13,140 bases of DNA from Nitratireductor sp. (GTDB lineage Bacteria; Pseudomonadota; Alphaproteobacteria; Rhizobiales; Rhizobiaceae): positions 7,569 through 20,708 of the forward strand of contig JAGRLQ010000008.1 in the NCBI GenBank assembly GCA_020441735.1, read 5' to 3'. A program made the translations under genes and the position numbers. Below are positions 1 through 5,651 of the stretch, in pieces. The first letter of the stretch is position 1, and the number at the start of each line of letters is the position of its first letter. The notes under the pieces were generated by a model. That model was not told where the DNA came from and did not search any database. It was given only the letters and a program-made list of their open reading frames with translations.

Positions 1-1
1 C

Positions 2-223
2 GAGAAGAAGAACCACGAGAAGAAGGGTTCCAAAAAGGGTTCCAAAAAAGGCTCCAAAAAAGGTTCCAAGATGGGTCGCCGGCACCATAAGCACGGCATG
101 AAGATGAAACCGGATCCGATACCCGAAGTGGTAGAAGAAGTCCGTAGTCTTGCCGAGGGCACTTTCAATTGTGCCAGAAACCGGCCGATCAACCCGGTAC
201 TTCGACGAATCTTGTGTCAGTAA
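2..223 (+). CDS. Lys/His-rich protein with KKGS repeats, 5' end missing (hypothetical)
   Basis: An open frame enters from the left window edge and ends at TAA 221-223, leaving 73 visible residues. The visible part begins with a strongly basic stretch: four consecutive KKGS units, then a His/Met/Lys-rich segment (GRRHHKHGMKMK). A more ordinary tail follows, with acidic residues (PEVVEEVRSLAEG) and two cysteines near the C-terminus, in FNCARNRP and the final ILCQ. A strong hairpin terminator lies about 25 bases downstream, which supports this being the real end of a transcribed gene. I do not recognise the family. The basic repeats resemble histone H1-like or nucleic-acid-binding tails, and the His/Met run could bind metal; both are guesses. 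The N-terminus, and so any signal peptide, is outside the window. Confidence 0.6.
   Translation, partial: EKKNHEKKGSKKGSKKGSKKGSKMGRRHHKHGMKMKPDPIPEVVEEVRSLAEGTFNCARNRPINPVLRRILCQ
20..67 (+). repeat. Four tandem 12-bp repeats encoding KKGS
   Basis: Four in-frame 12-bp units lie at 20-31, 32-43, 44-55 and 56-67, each encoding Lys-Lys-Gly-Ser. They differ only at third codon positions (AAG/AAA, GGT/GGC), so the protein repeat is perfect while the DNA has drifted. This suggests selection on the peptide. The copy number could vary between strains by slippage. Confidence 0.9.
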
Positions 224-246
224 GGCTGGGCGCACAAAGACGAATG

Positions 247-275
247 AAGGCCGGGAAGTTCCCGGCCTTTGTTAT
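247..275 (+). terminator. Rho-independent terminator after the KKGS-repeat gene
   Basis: A perfect 10-bp stem (247-256 with 260-269) with a 3-base loop is followed by a short T-rich stretch (TTTGTT, 268-273). It sits 24 bases after the stop codon of the partial gene and separates that transcript from the YkgJ-HprK/PqqD genes. Confidence 0.8.
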
Positions 276-390
276 GTTGGAGATCACAAGAATATTAATG
301 ATGATTTTTTACTAGGACATTGAAAGAAAATAGAAAAATCGAAAAGCTGAGGTATGGTGCCTGAAACATGCTGACCGGATTTTTTGGCTC
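276..390 (+). promoter_or_regulatory. AT-rich leader, presumed promoter region of the YkgJ-HprK/PqqD pair
   Basis: This 115-bp gap is much more AT-rich than its surroundings, with A- and T-runs around 303-345. It lies between a terminator and the next start codon, so a promoter is expected here. I could not place a convincing -35/-10 pair, and no clear ribosome binding site precedes the ATG at 391. Confidence 0.35.
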
Positions 391-1896
391 ATGGAACACT
401 TGATCGAGGAAATGCATGTCACCGAAGCTGGCAATGCGGATATTCCAACCGCAGGCTCCTTTACGGCTGGTGACATCTGCTCGGATTGCGGCATATGCTG
501 TGACGGATCCCTGTTCAGATATGTCGGACTTGACAGGCATGATCTTGCCGGAGTTCATAACAATCAGGCCAAGATACTGCTGTCCCGCAGCCAGTGTTCG
601 ATCGAAATGGAGTTTCCCTGCGCCTGCCACAACGGCAGCGGATGCTCGATCTACAACAGCAGGCCGAAACCTTGCGCTGAATACAGCTGCAGGCTTCTGA
701 AGGATTTTGAAGCCGGAGAATTATCGGCTCACAAAGCGCAAAGCTTGGCCCGCAAGGCTGCGGAAAAGGCCCGCAATCTGAAGAAAATGGCCATTGAACT
801 CGGCTACATCAAACCGGGGCTCTCCAAAAACCAATCGCTCAACCACGCTGTCAGCCGATTCATCGACAAGTGCGAAGAAAGAACAGCAATTGCGCCGCTC
901 TTTGCCGAGGAGAGGAAATTCCTCGTCCGGGTCATTGATTTCCTTGAACTTGTCGATCGCCATATCCATAGCCGTGAATATCTACGGGATGCTCGCGAAA
1001 CCTTGGCTCGGGATGGCGTGCGAAATGCAGAGTGGGCCGACCGGAGTGAAGCAATCCGTTTGAAGTACAGGTACTCGGACCGCCAGTTCGAAATTCATGA
1101 TTGTCCTGAGGTGGTGGATCTGTTTGCGCTTGTCACCAGCGGTTGGGATTTTGAGGAAGTTCTCCCGTCGGAAAAGCTGCCGGCAATGCGAATATGGAAG
1201 AAGGAAGGCGCGTATTACTGGGATACACCCCATCCCGGGCCGCATGTGGATGGCGAAAATCCGCCCCGGGACTTGGAGGCACTTTGCGATGCGCTCCATT
1301 ACAACATGCTCGACTTTTATGAAGCGGATCACCCCGATCGGATTTGTCTTCACGCCGCAACAATGGAAATCGGAGACAAGGGCCTCATCATCCTCGGCGA
1401 CTATCAAAGTGGAAAAAGCACGCTTGCGCTGGAAATGGTCAGCCGCGGAATGAAGTGCATCGGTGATGACAGGGTTGCCCTGGATCCGGCAACCGGCAAC
1501 CTGCACGCCGTTGGCACGGCCTTCGCCATTCGCAAACCGCTGCCGAAGGGCAGAAGCTATGTTTCTGCCAGAATGCTTGCCAACAAGCATGCCGCGATCG
1601 GAAGCAGGCAATGGCAGTATCTGCAGCTTCCGGCACATTGCTTCGCCCGGCGGGGGGAAACCTATTCAGCCGGCCCCGTCGTCATAGCCGAGCGTGAAGA
1701 AGACGCTCAAACCAGGATCGTGCCGGTGAACAAGAGCGAAGTACTCAGAATGATTGTCAAGCGGAAGATCGGCAGCAATCTGCAGACCGTACAATACTTT
1801 GATGCGTTGCTGGCATTTCTGGAAAACCGGCCGGTATACCGATTGACCTACCAGACACCGGCCCTTGCTGCCCGTTTGCTGGAGAAACTGACATGA
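391..1896 (+). CDS. YkgJ-type cysteine-cluster domain fused to HPr-kinase-like domain
   Basis: The product is 501 residues. Residues 30-37 read CSDCGICC, the CxxCxxCC signature of the YkgJ family (putative Zn or Fe-S binding), with more cysteines at 69, 77, 79, 85, 95 and 100. A helical, charged linker (about 105-215) leads to an HprK-like C-terminal half. There His321 lies just ahead of the P-loop, as in HPr kinases; GDYQSGKST (336-344) is the Walker A motif, and GDD (358-360) matches the second conserved acidic motif. HprK-related proteins phosphorylate serines on proteins or peptides, including some RiPP precursors; the target here is unknown. The 4-base overlap with a PqqD-like gene matches the known pairing of HprK-related kinases with PqqD partners. 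The start is uncertain: ATG 391 has a poor ribosome binding site, and an in-frame ATG at 412 lies too close behind a GAGGA. Confidence is high for the domains and low for the biological role. Confidence 0.85.
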   Translation: MEHLIEEMHVTEAGNADIPTAGSFTAGDICSDCGICCDGSLFRYVGLDRHDLAGVHNNQAKILLSRSQCSIEMEFPCACHNGSGCSIYNSRPKPCAEYSCRLLKDFEAGELSAHKAQSLARKAAEKARNLKKMAIELGYIKPGLSKNQSLNHAVSRFIDKCEERTAIAPLFAEERKFLVRVIDFLELVDRHIHSREYLRDARETLARDGVRNAEWADRSEAIRLKYRYSDRQFEIHDCPEVVDLFALVTSGWDFEEVLPSEKLPAMRIWKKEGAYYWDTPHPGPHVDGENPPRDLEALCDALHYNMLDFYEADHPDRICLHAATMEIGDKGLIILGDYQSGKSTLALEMVSRGMKCIGDDRVALDPATGNLHAVGTAFAIRKPLPKGRSYVSARMLANKHAAIGSRQWQYLQLPAHCFARRGETYSAGPVVIAEREEDAQTRIVPVNKSEVLRMIVKRKIGSNLQTVQYFDALLAFLENRPVYRLTYQTPALAARLLEKLT

Positions 1897-2195
1897 CCCG
1901 GCAAAGCGCATCGGGCAACGGTGCCTACCGCCGCGTCCCGGGTTTCATAGCGCGGGAAGTTGGCGGGGAAATATTTCTTCTTGATAACGCCCATGACAAG
2001 ATAGATGCGCTGGATATCACCAGTTCGGCTATCTGGCGTTTTCTGGAAGCGCCGCAAACCCTGGATGACTGCCTGGAGATCTTTTCCGTTGCATTCCCCG
2101 ATATGAATTCGGCGAAGCTGAAGCGGATGATCTCGCATTCGCTTGAGCAGATGGAAAGTGCCGGGCTGATCTTCAAGTCCGGGCGCATCAACTAG
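1893..2195 (+). CDS. PqqD-family peptide-binding protein (RRE-like)
   Basis: The product is 100 residues with the PqqD-like pattern. An N-terminal beta region (YRRVPGFIAREVGGEIFLLD, about 12-31) is followed by the ALDITSSAIWRFLE motif (about 39-52), and then a helical bundle with a run of leucine/methionine-spaced residues ending in MESAGLI. PqqD proteins form the RiPP recognition element fold, which presents a precursor peptide leader to a modifying enzyme. Stand-alone copies also accompany HprK-related kinases. The ATG overlaps the upstream stop (ATGA) and has GGAGA at 1881-1885, so the two proteins are probably translationally coupled and work together. No precursor peptide, protease or exporter gene follows; the next gene is convergent. 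Confidence 0.8.
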   Translation: MTRQSASGNGAYRRVPGFIAREVGGEIFLLDNAHDKIDALDITSSAIWRFLEAPQTLDDCLEIFSVAFPDMNSAKLKRMISHSLEQMESAGLIFKSGRIN

Positions 2196-2326
2196 GATCG
2201 TTTCACTGACCTGGTGCCCGAAAAGCGGTCAGCACCGATGCATTTTCATGGAAACCTGCTGCATGAACGGCAGTTCGCATAAGCCGCAGGACGGTACCGG
2301 AGAGCTGCCGGCATCCGCGATTGCGC
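2196..2326. other. Convergent intergenic gap with a weak inverted repeat
   Basis: This 131-bp gap lies between the convergent pqqD-like and iclR-type genes. It contains a 6-bp inverted repeat (CTGACC at 2206-2211, GGTCAG at 2227-2232) around CCGAAAAGC, with no T-run, so it is not a clear terminator. The CCGAAAAGC core resembles dispersed palindromic repeats common between rhizobial genes, but I cannot confirm that. No small gene is evident. Confidence 0.35.
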
Positions 2327-3091
2327 TCATTCCAGTAACTCGGCCAGTTGTTTTGCGGCCGACTGCAGTACCGGAAGCCGCGAAACGGCGCTTTCAATGG
2401 ACAGGCGAATGAGTGGGCCGTGAAACGCGAGGGCGGCAAGGAAACGCTTTTGCGAATCCAGAACGGGAACCGCAATTGCGACCATCCCGTCGACAAACTC
2501 TTCCCGGTCGAGTGCATAGCCAACGCGGCTGACGTCATCCAGTTCCCTGAGCAGGGCATCCGGTTCGGTGAAGGTGTTTGACGTGAGCGCTTCCAGGTTG
2601 AGCGAGAAAACCATCTGCTGCCGGGTCTTTGGTGGCAGCGAAGCCAGAAAGGTCTTTCCGCTCGCCGTGCAATGAAACGGCACATCGGTGCCGATAGGCA
2701 GCTGAACGCGAAATGCCCAATCGGTTTCGACACGGTCCACGTAATGCATGCCCTCTTCACCCGGCATGACGTAGTTGACCGTTTCGCTTACCTGCTGCGC
2801 CACCTTCATCAGAATCTGGTGGCGCATTTGGTGCACATGGGATGCCTGCAACAGGGCGCTGGCGAGATCGCGCATCCGCCGGCCCGGCCTCAGCCCTTTT
2901 CTCCCGGGTTCGCGCGCCAGAAAGCCTTCTTCCAGCAACCGGCTGCAAATCCGGTGAACAGTCTGCTTGGGCAGGTCGAGGTTCCGGGCGATTTCGGTGG
3001 GGGTGATGAGGGAACCGGAATTTCCCACCGCTTCCAGAATGAAGAGTGCCCGCAGATTGGTGGGCATGCGCTCATTCTCGTCTTCGCTCAT
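2327..3091 (-). CDS. IclR-family transcriptional regulator
   Basis: The product is 254 residues, normal length for IclR proteins. The N-terminal winged helix-turn-helix spans about residues 12-70, with TPTEIARNLDLPKQTVHRIC (30-49) as the helix-turn-helix core. It is followed by the IclR effector-binding domain, which includes CTASGKTFLA and the later DREEFVDGMVAIAVPV segment that is typical of the family. On the minus strand AAGGAAG precedes the ATG by a few bases, supporting the start. The gene is divergent from the GMC dehydrogenase gene, the usual layout for a regulator and its local target. IclR-type regulators recur in organosulfonate catabolic loci such as the isethionate dehydrogenase locus, so it may respond to a sulfonate. 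The ligand, and whether it also controls the TRAP-hps-suy operon, are not shown by the sequence. Confidence 0.92.
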   Translation of the reverse strand: MSEDENERMPTNLRALFILEAVGNSGSLITPTEIARNLDLPKQTVHRICSRLLEEGFLAREPGRKGLRPGRRMRDLASALLQASHVHQMRHQILMKVAQQVSETVNYVMPGEEGMHYVDRVETDWAFRVQLPIGTDVPFHCTASGKTFLASLPPKTRQQMVFSLNLEALTSNTFTEPDALLRELDDVSRVGYALDREEFVDGMVAIAVPVLDSQKRFLAALAFHGPLIRLSIESAVSRLPVLQSAAKQLAELLE

Positions 3092-3138
3092 TGAGCTTCC
3101 TTTGCTGCTCGCCGACTCTCAAATCAACCTTCGGATAC

Positions 3139-3150
3139 CAGAAAAATCTG
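3139..3150. promoter_or_regulatory. Candidate operator half-site pair (CAGA-AAAA-TCTG)
   Basis: A 12-bp perfect inverted repeat with a 4-base A spacer lies in the divergent promoter region. It shares its AGA...A-tract...TCT layout with the palindrome at 3210-3224, so both could be bound by the adjacent IclR-type protein. The site is short and could be chance. Confidence 0.3.
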
Positions 3151-3209
3151 TTCCAAAGCATCCCGACCCTCTTGCCGAATTCATAAAAGCATGTTTTGCT
3201 GACAAATAC

Positions 3210-3224
3210 GAGACAAAAAGTCTC
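3210..3224. promoter_or_regulatory. Candidate IclR operator palindrome (GAGAC-AAAAA-GTCTC)
   Basis: A perfect 5-bp inverted repeat surrounds an A5 spacer. It lies 22 bases before the GTG start proposed for the GMC gene and is followed by a T6 run. Its size and position suit an IclR-type operator that represses or activates the GMC gene. In RNA it would form a small stem before a T-run, so a weak attenuator is an alternative reading. Confidence 0.4.
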
Positions 3225-3246
3225 ATTTTTTAACTTTGAGGCCTAT

Positions 3247-4845
3247 GTGGAGTTTGATTTCGTGATCGTCGGCGCCGGCTCGGCCGGGTGCGCCCTCGCC
3301 AACCGCCTTTCCGCGGACGGTCGACATACGGTTGCGCTTCTGGAAGCAGGCGGTCCTGACCGCTCGCCATGGATCCATGTTCCCGTCGGCTATTTCAAAA
3401 CCATCAAGGATCCTTCGCTCAACTGGATGTACCGCACCGAACCCGATCCGGGATTGAACGGCCGTTCGATCAACTGGCCCAGAGGCAAAACCCTTGGCGG
3501 TTCGTCTTCCATCAATGGTCTGCTCTATGTTCGCGGCCAGCCGCAGGACTACGACCACTGGCGGCAACTCGGCAACACCGGCTGGGGCTGGGAAGATGTG
3601 CTGCCCTATTTCAGGCGCGCAGAAAGCTGGGAGGGAGGTGCCAGCGAACTGCGCGGCGGCGAGGGGCCTTTGGCGGTGGCCCGGTCGAACAAGTCATGGA
3701 AGATCGTCGATGCCTGGGTGCAGGCAGCGCAGCATTCCGGCTTCCCCTATAATGACGACTACAACGGCGCAAGCCAGGAGGGGGTTGGCTATTTCCAGTT
3801 GACCGCCCGAAACGGGCTGCGCTGCTCTGCCGCCAAAGCCTATCTGAAGCCGGTACGCAGCCGGTCAAATCTCGCCGTCCTGACGGGCTTCCTGACCAGC
3901 AGGGTCCTGTTCGAGGGTCCAAGCGCCGTCGGCGTGTCAGGCTACAGGAATGGAGCGCCGGTCGAAGTCCGCGCCCGATGCGAGGTCATCCTTTCGGCAG
4001 GAGCCATCAGTTCGCCGCAAATCCTCATGCTCTCCGGCATCGGCGACGGCAATGAACTCTCGACCCATGACATCGAAACAAGACACCACACTCCTGGTGT
4101 TGGAAAAAACCTTCAGGATCATTTGCAGGCCCGGCCGGTGTACAAATGCACGGTTCCGACCATCAACACCCGAAGTAGAGGGATCTGGAACCAGGCCATG
4201 ATCGGTCTTGAATATCTGGCAAAGCGCAGCGGTCCGCTGACAATGGCCGCAAGCCTCGGCACCGGATATCTGAAAACGCGTCCGGAACTTTCAACGCCCG
4301 ACATCCAGTTCCACATCCAGCCGTTCAGCGCGGAAAACCCGACAATCGGCGTCGACGATTTTGACGCCTTCACGGCGTCCGTCCTGCAGCTTCGGCCCGA
4401 AAGCAGGGGAGAGATCAGGCTGAAAACCGGTCAGATCGCTGATTATCCCAGAATACATCCCAATTACCTGTCCACCACCCGTGATCAGCAGACCATCGTC
4501 GAGGGCATACGGATGGCGCGCCGCATATGCCGCGCTTCTCCGGTCGCTGACCTGATTACCGAGGAGTTCAGGCCGGGCAGCGCGGTCAGCGACGAGGATG
4601 ATGACGCATTGCTGGACTGGGCTCGCGAGACGGCAACAACGATTTACCATCCGACCGGTACCTGCAAGATGGGTTCCGATCCGATGGCCGTCGTCGATGA
4701 AAGATTGCGGGTGCGCTCGGTAGACCGGTTGCGGGTGGCGGACTGCTCCATCATGCCGCAGATCGTTTCCGGCAATACCAATGCTCCCGCCATCATGATT
4801 GGAGAAAAGGCATCTGACATGATTCTGGAGGATGCCCGCGCATGA
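3247..4845 (+). CDS. GMC-family FAD-dependent alcohol dehydrogenase (choline dehydrogenase-like)
   Basis: The product is 532 residues, usual for the family. GAGSAG (9-14) is the FAD-binding Rossmann motif, with LLEAGG at 31-36. A GMC signature lies at about 80-97 (GKTLGGSSSINGLLYVRG). The C-terminal part carries HPTGTCKMG with the likely catalytic His468, and GNTNAPAIMIGEKASD with Asn512; their spacing of 44 equals the His-Asn spacing in choline oxidase. I chose GTG 3247 because GAGG at 3238-3241 sits five bases upstream and it gives the usual GMC N-terminus (MEFDFVIVGAG); the frame is open further upstream only from a TTG at 3196. Such enzymes oxidise primary alcohols and pass electrons to quinone or cytochrome. 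Isethionate dehydrogenase IseJ is a GMC member linked to an IclR regulator, so a hydroxy-sulfonate substrate is plausible here but unproven; choline- or polyethylene-glycol-type alcohols are alternatives. Confidence 0.9.
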   Translation: MEFDFVIVGAGSAGCALANRLSADGRHTVALLEAGGPDRSPWIHVPVGYFKTIKDPSLNWMYRTEPDPGLNGRSINWPRGKTLGGSSSINGLLYVRGQPQDYDHWRQLGNTGWGWEDVLPYFRRAESWEGGASELRGGEGPLAVARSNKSWKIVDAWVQAAQHSGFPYNDDYNGASQEGVGYFQLTARNGLRCSAAKAYLKPVRSRSNLAVLTGFLTSRVLFEGPSAVGVSGYRNGAPVEVRARCEVILSAGAISSPQILMLSGIGDGNELSTHDIETRHHTPGVGKNLQDHLQARPVYKCTVPTINTRSRGIWNQAMIGLEYLAKRSGPLTMAASLGTGYLKTRPELSTPDIQFHIQPFSAENPTIGVDDFDAFTASVLQLRPESRGEIRLKTGQIADYPRIHPNYLSTTRDQQTIVEGIRMARRICRASPVADLITEEFRPGSAVSDEDDDALLDWARETATTIYHPTGTCKMGSDPMAVVDERLRVRSVDRLRVADCSIMPQIVSGNTNAPAIMIGEKASDMILEDARA

Positions 4846-5492
4846 TGGAAATGCTTTTTGACCTGTCCTCGATTGTCATCGCCGATATCGTGTTGTCCGG
4901 CGACAATGCGCTCATCATTGGCATGGCAGCGGCTTCGCTCGCGCCGGAACTGCGCAAAAAGGCAATCCTGTATGGCATGCTGGTTGCAGCAGCGCTGCGT
5001 ATCCTTTTTGCCGTCATCGCCACGAAGCTGCTAGGCATCCCGGGTCTTCTGCTTGTCGGCTCGCTGCTGCTGTTCTGGGTCTGCTGGCGTCTTTATGTCG
5101 AAATCCGCGAGCAGGTGGATGAGCGGGCCGCCGCCGCCATGAGCACGGCGGAAGACGAAACGGCTGGATATACAGGCGCTCCCAAACGCACCCTCGGCCA
5201 GGCGCTCATCTCAATTACCATCGCCGACTTTTCCATGTCGCTCGACAACGTGCTGGCAGTGGCTGCCATCGCGGACGGCCATGCGCAGCTTCTCGTTTTC
5301 GGCCTCGCCCTGGCGATCATTCTGATGGCCTTTGCCGCAACCATGATCATGAAATTGCTGACACGCTACCCGGCCATCTCGTGGCTGGGTCTGTTCGTGC
5401 TGCTCTATGTGGCAGCCGAAATGTTCTACCGCGGGGTATTCGATCCCGCGACTGGCGTTCTTGTTCATCTCTCAACGGGGGGCATCGCGTGA
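4842..5492 (+). CDS. TerC/YjbE-family integral membrane protein
   Basis: The product is 216 residues, mostly hydrophobic, with about seven predicted membrane segments and a polar loop at about 88-118. Both conserved TerC acidic motifs are visible: ADIVLSGDN (14-22) in the first helix and ADFSMSLDN (128-136) in the second half. TerC proteins belong to the LysE superfamily; studied members export Mn2+ or support metal loading of secreted enzymes. The start overlaps the GMC stop (ATGA), with GGAGG at 4827-4831, so the two genes are cotranscribed and coupled. No room exists for the manganese riboswitch that often precedes such genes. Its presence in a sulfonate locus could mean metal homeostasis for the neighbouring enzyme or export of an anion such as sulfite; the latter is only a guess. 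Confidence 0.88.
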   Translation: MMEMLFDLSSIVIADIVLSGDNALIIGMAAASLAPELRKKAILYGMLVAAALRILFAVIATKLLGIPGLLLVGSLLLFWVCWRLYVEIREQVDERAAAAMSTAEDETAGYTGAPKRTLGQALISITIADFSMSLDNVLAVAAIADGHAQLLVFGLALAIILMAFAATMIMKLLTRYPAISWLGLFVLLYVAAEMFYRGVFDPATGVLVHLSTGGIA

Positions 5493-5505
5493 GAGGGAAC
5501 GGAAA

Positions 5506-5560
5506 CAGGCGGGTGGAAATCTGCTGCAAGCCCAATCTGCAGCCTTTTTCTTTCCGCCTG
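5506..5560 (+). terminator. Terminator hairpin nested in a longer inverted repeat, after the terC gene
   Basis: The inner part is a 6-bp stem (GCTGCA 5523-5528 with TGCAGC 5538-5543), a 9-base loop and then CTTTTTCTTT, a standard intrinsic terminator. It is enclosed by a 7-bp outer inverted repeat (CAGGCGG 5506-5512 with CCGCCTG 5554-5560). The position just after the terC stop separates the GMC-TerC unit from the TRAP-hps-suy operon. Confidence 0.65.
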
Positions 5561-5577
5561 AAGTGGCCTGGTCATTC

Positions 5578-5620
5578 GGCCTTCGGTGACCGATCCACGG
5601 CGATAAATGAATTGAAGGCC
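5578..5620 (+). promoter_or_regulatory. Leader inverted repeat before the TRAP operon
   Basis: GGCCTTC (5578-5584) and GAAGGCC (5614-5620) form a perfect 7-bp inverted repeat 29 bases apart, ending 20 bases before the GGAGGAG ribosome binding site of the first operon gene. It could be a regulator site overlapping the operon promoter or a leader hairpin. A GATAAAT at 5602-5608 is a weak -10 candidate, without a clear -35 box. Confidence 0.35.
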
Positions 5621-5651
5621 TGAAAACTGCGAAGAGAAACGGAGGAGAAAC

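Larger units (their letters stand above)
3092..3246. promoter_or_regulatory. Divergent promoter region between iclR-type regulator and GMC dehydrogenase
   Basis: This 155-bp AT-rich gap lies between two divergent genes and must hold at least one promoter in each direction. It contains two short A-centred palindromes, listed separately. I could not assign -35/-10 boxes with confidence. Confidence 0.6.

Noticed and set aside
20..67. CRISPR-like repeat array
   Set aside because: The 12-bp units are contiguous, in frame and without spacers, so they are coding tandem repeats.
982..1638. 218-residue antisense open frame within the YkgJ-HprK gene
   Set aside because: It is opposite a gene with clear kinase motifs, has no recognisable domain, and is expected from GC-rich codon usage on the other strand.
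391..2195. Lasso-peptide or PQQ biosynthesis cluster
   Set aside because: A PqqD-like protein and HprK-like kinase occur, but there is no cyclase, protease, radical SAM enzyme or recognisable precursor in the window.
2206..2232. Possible bidirectional terminator between the convergent genes
   Set aside because: The stem is only six pairs with a 15-base loop and no T-run on either strand.
3196..3246. Longer GMC protein starting at TTG 3196
   Set aside because: It lacks a ribosome binding site, would include the palindrome at 3210-3224, and adds residues before the usual GMC N-terminus; GTG 3247 has GAGG at the right distance.
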